From assembly GCF_000813745.1 (NCBI RefSeq), contig NZ_JWLC01000030.1, positions 1 through 64,000 on the forward strand: DNA of 64,000 nucleotides, given 5' to 3'. Both the position numbers and the translations under genes were made by a program. The notes under the pieces were generated by a model, which was not told where the DNA came from, ran no database searches, and saw nothing but the letters and a program-made list of their open reading frames with translations. This document shows positions 55,949 to 63,015 of this stretch, one piece after another (the first letter of the stretch is position 1; the number at the start of each line of letters is the position of its first letter). This DNA is from Leisingera sp. ANG-M1 (GTDB lineage Bacteria; Pseudomonadota; Alphaproteobacteria; Rhodobacterales; Rhodobacteraceae).

Positions 55949-56657
55949 CGCGGGGGCATTCGCAGTAGGCTTGGCCCTGGAAACGGATACCGGCAAGAAG
56001 TGGGAAATGCTGAATGAGGCGGTTCTGCACCTTGGCGCGAACTCGCTGACTGTTGGGTCCTGCAGGTTGGAGAAAGACAAACAGGACTTTCTCCTAAGCT
56101 CTTTTGATCCAAGGGATTTTTGGAAGCATTATTTTGACGAAGGCTGGTACCAGTACGATCCATCTGCGCAAAATGCTTTGGCCGGAGTCCCGCAGACATT
56201 CTGGGAGATGCCAGAGCCGGAACGGTTCCGGGCCCGGGGTGCTCTGGAGGATTTCGCCAATGCTGCGGCAGCGGGTAAGGTGCGCACGCTGCTGAGTTTC
56301 ACCAGCAGCTCTCCGGATAATCAGGTGGTTTCAGTGTTCACGGTGTCCGGGGAGAAGGCCGTTGCAGATTTCTCCCGGACGCAGATACAAAGTTTCGGCA
56401 TGCTGGCAAAAATCTTCTCGGCTGCAAATTTCAGCCTGGTGGAGCATGAGCAGACCCATGATCTGCTGCGGCTGTCCGGGCGCGAGCTGGAGGTTCTGAA
56501 GCTGCTGAAGCAAGGCCGGGTGCTTGCACAGATCGCGTTCGACCTGGGAATCTCCTACCGGATGGTGACCAGGCATCTGACGTCGGCCAAATCCAAGCTG
56601 GGCATGCCCACCAATGAAAGCGCTCTGGCGCTGGCGATGGAGCTTGGACTGGTCTGA
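55941..56657 (+). CDS. LuxR-family autoinducer-binding-type regulator, second copy
   Basis: 238 residues, TTG start overlapping the first copy's stop, with GGAG eight bases upstream. Same landmarks: FWKHYFDEGWYQYDPSAQNA and QTFWE, then an HTH nearly identical to copy one. The sensory halves share only about half their residues by eye while the last ~170 bp of DNA are ~94% identical, so the two probably bind the same operators but respond to different ligands. Confidence 0.85.
   Translation: MFDAGAFAVGLALETDTGKKWEMLNEAVLHLGANSLTVGSCRLEKDKQDFLLSSFDPRDFWKHYFDEGWYQYDPSAQNALAGVPQTFWEMPEPERFRARGALEDFANAAAAGKVRTLLSFTSSSPDNQVVSVFTVSGEKAVADFSRTQIQSFGMLAKIFSAANFSLVEHEQTHDLLRLSGRELEVLKLLKQGRVLAQIAFDLGISYRMVTRHLTSAKSKLGMPTNESALALAMELGLV
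56472..56644 (+). repeat. HTH-coding duplicate, second member (partner 55763-55935)
   Basis: Second member of the pair; it ends just before the stop of the second LuxR gene. Confidence 0.9.
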
Positions 56658-56795
56658 AAACCAGCTTGCCGGGTTCCTAACTAGGAATTTTCGCGATGCT
56701 TCTGCTTTTTCCTATGGATGGGTGTGCCAAATGCGCCTCTGCTTGAAGCAGGGACGGGGCAGCAGAACGATGTGAATTTTAAACTGGGGCTCAAA

Positions 56796-58844
56796 ATGAC
56801 CACTTATTCAACCACAGGATTTGTTTCCTATTTTCCAAGTGCAGGCGGCAGCGGACCTGTCGGCGTTGCAGCTGATGTGGAGTTTGCTCTGATCGTTCCA
56901 GACAGCACCAAAACGCTCAGCTACACCACGGTGCAGCCGCCGGATGCGGGTTTTCCGATGCTGGCCGATGTCTTTGTCAAAGATGGTATTGCCCTGATTG
57001 GCGGACAGAGATTTGATGCAGAAGATATGGCGGTGCTGGATGTCACTTGGGCTTTCAACGGCGCCAGCGGCACCACCACCTTTCTGGTGTTCTATTTTGA
57101 AGATGCTGCGGCCGGCGGAGTGGATCCGGGCGGCCTGGAAGATGCCGTTGCCGACGCCATGTTCCCGATCGGCGGCGATACTCTGCCTGCGATCAGCACA
57201 CTTGCCGATGCCCAGGCGTTCTTTGATGGAATTGGCGCAGAAATACAGCCATCCGGGGCATTGGGGCCGGAGCGGGACATTGCGCTCAGCAGCCTGTTCC
57301 CGGAGGTTTCCGAAGATGACGAAATTCACGGCACGGACGGGAACGACACTTTGCGCGGCGGTGCAGGCGATGACCAGCTGTTCGGCGGGCTCGGCAATGA
57401 CCGGCTGGTGGGCGGCGCGGGTCAGGACTTGCTGATGGGCGGCGACGGCAATGACACGCTGAACCCGGGCGACAACGAAAGCTGGGATACCATCGCCACG
57501 GGCCGCGGCCGGGACAAGGTTGTGTTTTCAAACCTGTCCGATGGTTATGCCGGATTGGGCCACTGGGATCTGAACAAGGGCATCAAGGTCACAATTGACG
57601 GCAATGCAAACACGGGTGTGATCCGCAAGGGCAAGGGTAACGGGGTTACCAAGCTGATTGACGTGGAGAACCCGATGCTGGCCACCGAAAGCGGCTTTGG
57701 CGGGCTGGGCATTGAGGGCACCGGCAAGCGGGATGTGTTCAACGTGACAGTCACCGATGGCGGCTGGGCGCAGCTGAGCGGCCTGGGTGGAAACGACACA
57801 TTTAACATCGGTGCCAGCGAGGGCTATCTGCGTCTGAACTACCGCGGCGCCGAGAGCGGTGTGACTGCGGATCTCGGCATGGGCACGGTCAGTGATGACG
57901 GCAACGGCGGGTCGGACGTGATCACCGGCAGCGGCCAGGTCAATGAAATTCGCACCGGCATGTTCGATGATCACGTCACCGGCTCGGACAAGGGCGAAAG
58001 CTTCATTCTAATGGCGGGCAATGACACGGTGGAAGGCGGGGGCGGTTTCGACCGGTTGCGTTATGACCGCCCTCAGGTGGAGGATGTTACCGTGGATCTG
58101 GCCAGGGGCGAGGCCTCCGGTGTCTGGCGCGGCGAGGACTTTGCGCACAGTATCAGCGGCATTGAATGGGTGAGCGGCTCCAATGAAGGCAGTGATACCC
58201 TGCTTGGCGATAGCAGCAAGAATCGTTTGGACGGGCGTGGCGGCAATGACGTGCTTAAGGGGCGCGGCGGCCACGACACCCTGAATGGGGAAGAAGGGCG
58301 CGACAGGCTTTTTGGCGGGGGCGGCCGCGATACGCTGGACGGCGGTGCCGGTAACGATTTCCTGTCGGGCGGCAAGGGCCGCGATGTTTTCGTTTTCTCC
58401 GAGGGGCACGACCGGATCAACGGACTGGGCCGCAGCGACGATATCGATCTCAGCCAGGCGGATGGAATTCGCAGCTTTCGCGACCTCAGAAACAATCACC
58501 TGGAGGAACGGAACGGCAATGTCGTGATCAGTGATGATGACGGCAATACGCTGACCTTGCTGAACCGCGGCATCAGTGACCTTAGTGCGGATGACTTTCT
58601 GTTCTGTTCTGATCTGATCAGCAGCTGTCGTCAGGAGCGCTCAGCCATTTGGCCGGGCGCTCTGTTTTCCGGGTGGGTCCCGTTCAGCCTGAAGATGGCG
58701 CTTGCAGGCGATCGCCTGCTGGCAGCGGTACGGCGATTAGCCTCTCTTTTCGCCGCGGTCCTTCACAGCCGGTTGCCGATGGCGTTTGCGGCTGCGCGCA
58801 CGGCGCGGCTCAGCTCCGGCAGCTTGTCTTGCTCGAAACGGTAG
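56796..58844 (+). CDS. RTX (hemolysin-type calcium-binding) protein with run-on C-terminus
   Basis: 682 residues as read. The N-terminal ~190 residues are a beta-rich domain (YSTTGFVSYFPSAGGSGPVG). Two blocks of nonapeptide GGxGxDxLx repeats follow (GTDGNDTLRGGAGDDQLFGG; later LDGRGGNDVLKGRGGHDTL). They are calcium-binding rolls of type-I-secreted proteins. The normal end, DDFLF, would be residue 603, but a TTCTG triplet array shifts the stop and adds 79 residues (WPGALFSGW...) that run through a terminator and 82 bases into the antisense of iclR. ATG at 56796 is preferred to 56718 (family-like start). Secretion genes are not in the window. Confidence 0.78.
   Translation: MTTYSTTGFVSYFPSAGGSGPVGVAADVEFALIVPDSTKTLSYTTVQPPDAGFPMLADVFVKDGIALIGGQRFDAEDMAVLDVTWAFNGASGTTTFLVFYFEDAAAGGVDPGGLEDAVADAMFPIGGDTLPAISTLADAQAFFDGIGAEIQPSGALGPERDIALSSLFPEVSEDDEIHGTDGNDTLRGGAGDDQLFGGLGNDRLVGGAGQDLLMGGDGNDTLNPGDNESWDTIATGRGRDKVVFSNLSDGYAGLGHWDLNKGIKVTIDGNANTGVIRKGKGNGVTKLIDVENPMLATESGFGGLGIEGTGKRDVFNVTVTDGGWAQLSGLGGNDTFNIGASEGYLRLNYRGAESGVTADLGMGTVSDDGNGGSDVITGSGQVNEIRTGMFDDHVTGSDKGESFILMAGNDTVEGGGGFDRLRYDRPQVEDVTVDLARGEASGVWRGEDFAHSISGIEWVSGSNEGSDTLLGDSSKNRLDGRGGNDVLKGRGGHDTLNGEEGRDRLFGGGGRDTLDGGAGNDFLSGGKGRDVFVFSEGHDRINGLGRSDDIDLSQADGIRSFRDLRNNHLEERNGNVVISDDDGNTLTLLNRGISDLSADDFLFCSDLISSCRQERSAIWPGALFSGWVPFSLKMALAGDRLLAAVRRLASLFAAVLHSRLPMAFAAARTARLSSGSLSCSKR
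58597..58611 (+). repeat. Three tandem TTCTG pentamers at the expected end of the RTX gene
   Basis: TTCTG is repeated three times and followed by A. With two copies the frame would read GAC TTT CTG TTC TGA, a stop right after the family-typical DDFLF. With three copies the frame is shifted and continues for 79 residues. Confidence 0.85.
58632..58668 (+). terminator. Intrinsic terminator inside the run-on part of the RTX frame
   Basis: CAGGAGCGC pairs with GCGCTCTG, with an inner GCC/GGC stem, followed by TTTTC. It lies about 20 bases after where the stop should be, as expected for the ancestral 3' end. Confidence 0.75.
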
Positions 58845-59515
58845 CTGGGAATGGTGATGCTGACCGAAGCGACCGGCTTGGATCTTCTGTCCAGCACCGG
58901 CGCGGCAACACCATGCACTTCCGGAAATTCTTCCTCGAAGTTGGTTGCAAACCCCTGCTGTCGCACCTTCGCGAACTCCGCAGCCAGCACATCGGGAGAG
59001 GTGATTGTTCCCGGGGTGAGTTCCGGCAAATCCCAGGACAGCACCTGGCTGGCAAGCGTGGGGTCAAAGGCTGCAATCGCCTTGCCGGCTGAGGCGCAGT
59101 GGTAAGGAGACGAGCTGCCGATTTTGCCGACCGCGCCAATGGGACGGCCGCTGTCGAGGATCTCTACATAGACCACCGCCCGCGCTTCGGGCACCGCCAG
59201 GTGCACCGCTTCGCCAGTCTCGTCGCGCAACTCTGTCAGGATATCGCGGGCAATGTCGCGCAGCTCCAGATCGTCGAGCACCTTGCCTGCAAGCCGCAGC
59301 AGGCCGAAGCCAAGCTGGAAGGTTTTGTGATCACTGTCCTGGCGGATAACGCCTTCGGCTGTCAGCGCCTGCAGGATGCGGTGCAGCGTGCCCTTGGGCA
59401 AACCAGTAATCTTCTGGAGTTCGGCGAGCGTAGAAGGTTTGGCCTGATCGGAAACGGCGCGCAGCACCATGAAGCCCTTCGCCAAGGCGGCCGTGCCCGG
59501 AATCGGTTCCTGCAC
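58763..59515 (-). CDS. IclR-family transcriptional regulator
   Basis: 250 residues. N-terminal winged helix-turn-helix (about 8-70; STLAELQKITGLPKGTLHRI) and the IclR effector domain with YHCASAGKAIAAF near residue 137, and ASVSITIPSYRF near the C-terminus. It is divergent from the dehydrogenase module at 59627 over a 111-bp gap full of symmetrical sites, so it very likely regulates that module and itself. Its 3' end is overlapped by the run-on RTX frame on the other strand. Confidence 0.92.
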   Translation of the reverse strand: MQEPIPGTAALAKGFMVLRAVSDQAKPSTLAELQKITGLPKGTLHRILQALTAEGVIRQDSDHKTFQLGFGLLRLAGKVLDDLELRDIARDILTELRDETGEAVHLAVPEARAVVYVEILDSGRPIGAVGKIGSSSPYHCASAGKAIAAFDPTLASQVLSWDLPELTPGTITSPDVLAAEFAKVRQQGFATNFEEEFPEVHGVAAPVLDRRSKPVASVSITIPSYRFEQDKLPELSRAVRAAANAIGNRL

Positions 59516-59534
59516 CTGGGTACTCCTGTTTCTT

Positions 59535-59556
59535 GACTCCTTCCAAAGGAAGAGTC
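59535..59556. promoter_or_regulatory. Near-perfect 22-bp palindrome upstream of iclR
   Basis: GACTCCTTCC and GGAAGAGTC flank AAA, ten-base arms with one mismatch. It starts 20 bases before the iclR ATG, a likely autoregulatory site. Confidence 0.55.
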
Positions 59557-59571
59557 TAATTTGGCAATATG

Positions 59572-59596
59572 TGGACTATAGTTCCATATATTGGAC
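59572..59596. promoter_or_regulatory. Overlapping TGGA/TCCA operator-like repeats
   Basis: TGGAC-TATA-GTTCCA-TATAT-TGGAC: TGGAC at both ends with TTCCA in the middle gives two overlapping inverted repeats, each with a TATA-like spacer. The TGGA/TCCA arms with AT spacers are typical of IclR-family operators. It lies 31 bases before the dehydrogenase ATG. Confidence 0.6.
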
Positions 59597-59626
59597 CTAT
59601 TGGCAAGCTAAAATGAGGCCCATGTC

Positions 59627-60577
59627 ATGACAAATTCACACCGCCGTCCAGATCAGCGCCGTGTCGGCATCATCGGTCTTGGCAATGTTGGCGGCTTTTA
59701 CGCGCAAAACCTTCTGCAGGCCTTTGGCGCACTGGTGGTCTATGACACCGACGCAGAAAAACTGGCCAAGCTTGAAGCAGAGGGGGCCACCATCGCCGGT
59801 TCGTCGCGGCATCTGGCGTCCCTTGCTGACATCATCGTTCTGGCGCTGCCCAATCCGCAAATTGTCTGCCAAGAGATGTATGATGCAGAAAATGGCATCC
59901 TGGCTGCAGGCAACAGCGGCGCGCTGATCATCGACATTTCCACAATTGATCCTGACACCGCGATTGAAATCCACGGCCGCTGCGCCGAGGCCGGGTACCA
60001 GTATCTGGAAAGCCCGATGTCCGGCGGTGAGCCGGGCGGGGCAGGGCATTTCGGTGCGCAGAAGGGGCTGATCACCTTTATGGCGGGCGGCGAGCAGGCC
60101 GCCTTTGACCGGGCAGTGCCAGTGTTTGAGGTATTGGGCAAGCACTGGCTGCTGCTGGGGCCGGCGGGCACCGGCAATGCGGTGAAGCTGATCTCCAATC
60201 ACATTGCAGGCCTCTATATGGCAACCATGGCCGAGGGGTTTGTCCTCGGTGCGGCGCTTGGCATCAGCCACGAAACCCTCTTGAAGGTGTTCAAGCACAC
60301 CGACGCCCAGAGCTTCACCATGTTCGAGGAGTTCGCACCGCACGTGACCGCCAGCAATTATGAGGAAGGCTTCCCTGTCGACCTGATGCATAAGGACCAC
60401 CGCCTGGCGGGGGAGCTGGCGCGTAAGCACAACGTGCCGCTTCCGCTGAATGCGGCGGTGATGGAACTCTATCAGACTGCGATGGCGCGGGGCCTGGGCC
60501 GCAAGAGCCATGCGGTGATCGTCGAGTCGATGGCAGATGTGGCCAATGTGGCGCTCAGCAACAAGGGGGCCGCATGA
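59627..60577 (+). CDS. NAD(P)-dependent oxidoreductase of the 3-hydroxyisobutyrate dehydrogenase family
   Basis: 316 residues. Rossmann VGIIGLGNVGGFYAQNL near residue 12, substrate motif LESPMSGGEPGGAGHFGAQKG near residue 127, and the catalytic Lys in TGNAVKLISNHIAGLY near residue 183, followed by the all-helical C-terminal domain. The substrate is likely a small beta-hydroxyacid. Starts the IclR-controlled module; overlaps the next ATG by four bases. Confidence 0.9.
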   Translation: MTNSHRRPDQRRVGIIGLGNVGGFYAQNLLQAFGALVVYDTDAEKLAKLEAEGATIAGSSRHLASLADIIVLALPNPQIVCQEMYDAENGILAAGNSGALIIDISTIDPDTAIEIHGRCAEAGYQYLESPMSGGEPGGAGHFGAQKGLITFMAGGEQAAFDRAVPVFEVLGKHWLLLGPAGTGNAVKLISNHIAGLYMATMAEGFVLGAALGISHETLLKVFKHTDAQSFTMFEEFAPHVTASNYEEGFPVDLMHKDHRLAGELARKHNVPLPLNAAVMELYQTAMARGLGRKSHAVIVESMADVANVALSNKGAA

Positions 60578-61344
60578 TGAAACGCTTCGAAGGGCAGGTG
60601 GCGGTGGTCTCCGGCGGCGCCGACGGGTGCGGCCGCGCCGCGGCGCTGCGGCTGTCGCAGGAAGGCGCCAAGGTCGGGATCCTTGATGTCAACGGAGAGA
60701 TGGGCATGAAAACCGTGGCCGATATTGAGGCTGGCGGCGGTGAAGTCCTGTTCATCCGCACCGATGTCAGCAACGGCGCAGCAGTGCATGCGGGGATCAA
60801 GGCGGTAATGGCGGCGTTCGGAAGGATCGACGCGCTGTACAACCACGCAGGCACCGTGATCGTGAAGCCGTTCCTGGAAACTTCGGAAGCGGACTGGAAC
60901 CGGCTGATGGCAATCAACGTCAATTCAATGTTCCACAGCTGCCAGGCGGTGCTGCCGCATATGATCGCCGCGGGCAGCGGCGCTATTGTCAATACCACCT
61001 CGATTTCGGGGATCACCGCCTCGGCGCTGGAGGCGGCTTATTGCACCTCCAAAGGGGCCTGTATCCAGCTGACCCGGTCGATTGCGGTTGAGTTCCGCGA
61101 CCAGGGCATCCGCTGCAATTCGGTGGCACCGGCTCTGATCCGCACTGCCCATGGCATGCGCGAAGCCGAGGAGCTGGTGACCCTGGGCCAGGACTGGTCC
61201 GATGGCGATGTCGCAAAAATGCAGGGCCGCATCTGCGAGCCGGAGGAAGTCGCCGCAGCCGCCCTGTTCCTGCTGAGCAAGGACGCCAGCTTCATCAACG
61301 GCGAGACGCTTATAGTCGACAACGGCCAGTTTGCCACTACTTGA
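60574..61344 (+). CDS. SDR-family oxidoreductase
   Basis: 256 residues. VVSGGADGCGRAAALRLSQEGA near residue 11 (NAD-binding), a NHAGT motif near residue 90, catalytic Ser/Tyr/Lys in NTTSISGITASALEAAYCTS-K near residue 148, and C-terminal LLSKDASFINGETLIVDNG. ATG at 60574 overlaps the previous stop; a second ATG follows at 60577. Together with the preceding enzyme it forms a two-dehydrogenase catabolic step of unknown substrate. Confidence 0.9.
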   Translation: MMKRFEGQVAVVSGGADGCGRAAALRLSQEGAKVGILDVNGEMGMKTVADIEAGGGEVLFIRTDVSNGAAVHAGIKAVMAAFGRIDALYNHAGTVIVKPFLETSEADWNRLMAINVNSMFHSCQAVLPHMIAAGSGAIVNTTSISGITASALEAAYCTSKGACIQLTRSIAVEFRDQGIRCNSVAPALIRTAHGMREAEELVTLGQDWSDGDVAKMQGRICEPEEVAAAALFLLSKDASFINGETLIVDNGQFATT

Positions 61345-61416
61345 GCGCAGCCGCGGCCTGTATGGCGTGCGGGCACTGACCGGCCGGAAGGGAGGATGCG
61401 GCTTGGCCGCATCCCA

Positions 61417-61746
61417 TCAGTCTGCGAGCAGCTGGATGCTCAGTGCCGCACCGCCATCTGCGATCTCAAGTAAGCGGTCGATATTGGGATGTGCGCCAGG
61501 GCGGTTCTTTGCATCCTGAGTGTGTTCGGCAAAAACGGTGAGGCCGTGTGCTGCGGCTTCGGCGTCCAGGGTGCCGAAAACCTGTTGCAGGTACTGGTAT
61601 ACGGCCAGCGAACCCTGCTTGCCCGGCTGGTTTTCAATCGACGCGACGGTGGTGCCATCGGGACCAATGAGGTCGATGCGGGCAAGACCTTCGATGGGCG
61701 GCAGAAGCTGCAGGTTGTCTTTGAACGATGCGGTGGGCTGGATCAT
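61417..61746 (-). CDS. DUF2322-family protein
   Basis: 109 residues. FKDNLQLLPPIEGLARIDLI, then GTTVASIENQPGKQGSLAVY and HPNIDRLLEIADGG, match the DUF2322 family, small cytoplasmic proteins of unknown function. Convergent with the SDR gene. Confidence 0.85.
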   Translation of the reverse strand: MIQPTASFKDNLQLLPPIEGLARIDLIGPDGTTVASIENQPGKQGSLAVYQYLQQVFGTLDAEAAAHGLTVFAEHTQDAKNRPGAHPNIDRLLEIADGGAALSIQLLAD

Positions 61747-61980
61747 TTTTTAGTCCTGTTCTGGCAAGCTTTTGCTGGTGGTTAGCAGCTTTGGCTGGCT
61801 GCGGCCATGGCCTGGCTGCACGTGTCCGTTGCTGGCCGGGCATTGTCTCAATTCGTGCCCTCGGACCGGGGGCCTTGCGGCAGCGGGAGAACAGCGGCGT
61901 CTTTGTCCACGTCCTGGTTTGTATGCCGTCACAAACTCGCGGCGGGTATCAGTGCAGAGATGCAGAAGAGGCTTGCCGGG

Positions 61981-63015
61981 TTACTGTTGCCGTACCGCAC
62001 TGAACCATTCCGCCATGAAGCGTTTGCGCTTTTCGGCGTCCTGGTAAACCAGCAGCCCCGGGCCGAGCTGAATAGGCCGTTTGGGGCTGGCAGTGTCTGC
62101 AAAGGCGACAGGCGGCTTGCTGAACGGATAGTCAGCAGCCGGGGGCTGCGACCAGGCTGCGGTGATCAGATGGTCGGCAAAGGTTTTTGCAAGATCCGGC
62201 TGGCCGCCGCCTTTCAGCAATACCGCCGAGCGCATCATCAGATGCGTGTAGTCTTCCGGGTCCACAACGATGATCTTGCCGGCCAGGTCCTGCCGCGCCC
62301 GGGCGTAGCTGCCAAGGACGTTGTAAGCCACCAGCATTTCTCCTGAAGCGACACGTTCTATCATGCTGGCGGAGCAGCACAGCAACTGCGGTTCCAGGCT
62401 GCCAAGGACCTCCATCAGGCGCCAGTAAGTTTCGGCGGTGCGGGCGTCCTGGGTGGCAAAGAGATACCCAAGCCCGCTAAGCGACACGTCATAAGTGCCC
62501 ACCTTGCCATGGAAACGCTCAGGCTGGGCTCGCAGCAATTCAATCAGGTCCTGGCGGGTCTGCGGCAGGCTGATGCCGGAAAACGCAGCTGCAGAGAGCA
62601 CGATTGATGCCGGCTCGAGTGAAATGGCAAACACATGGCCGCGCCATTCACCCCACTCGGGAATCAGGGCGGTTGCTGGCGACTTGTGAGGCAGGGTGTA
62701 CCCGTCATTAGCCAGTTTGGTTTGCAGATCCATGGCTGAGGACAGGGCAATATCGAATTTCCCGCCTCCTTCCAGAACCGCCTTCATGACCTCCGTGCTG
62801 TTAGCCACGGTGTAGTCGACCGCGATGCCGGGGTGTTTCAGGAGGAAGCCCGCGATCAAAGGAGCCAGGATGTCTGTATCCGTGGTCGAAATCACCCGCA
62901 GCGGCGTGCCGTCTTGCGGGCCGATCCAGTGCTGCTCTTCTACCTCAAATCCGGCCGCAGCCTGTGCGGCAAAGGCAAGAATGGTCAGGGCGAGGGAAAA
63001 CAAAGCGTTACGCAA
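61981..63015 (-). CDS. Periplasmic substrate-binding protein
   Basis: 344 residues. N-terminal signal peptide (LFSLALTILAFAAQAAAG). The two-lobed solute-binding fold of the iron/sulfate/small-ion type is seen in LRVISTTDTDILAPLIAGFL, KFDIALSSAMDLQTKLAND, YLFATQDARTAETYWRLM and VAYNVLGSYARA. No permease or ATPase lies beside it. It follows and overlaps the sensor kinase gene by about 31 bases, which suggests that it serves the kinase as a ligand-sensing partner. Confidence 0.8.
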   Translation of the reverse strand: MRNALFSLALTILAFAAQAAAGFEVEEQHWIGPQDGTPLRVISTTDTDILAPLIAGFLLKHPGIAVDYTVANSTEVMKAVLEGGGKFDIALSSAMDLQTKLANDGYTLPHKSPATALIPEWGEWRGHVFAISLEPASIVLSAAAFSGISLPQTRQDLIELLRAQPERFHGKVGTYDVSLSGLGYLFATQDARTAETYWRLMEVLGSLEPQLLCCSASMIERVASGEMLVAYNVLGSYARARQDLAGKIIVVDPEDYTHLMMRSAVLLKGGGQPDLAKTFADHLITAAWSQPPAADYPFSKPPVAFADTASPKRPIQLGPGLLVYQDAEKRKRFMAEWFSAVRQQ

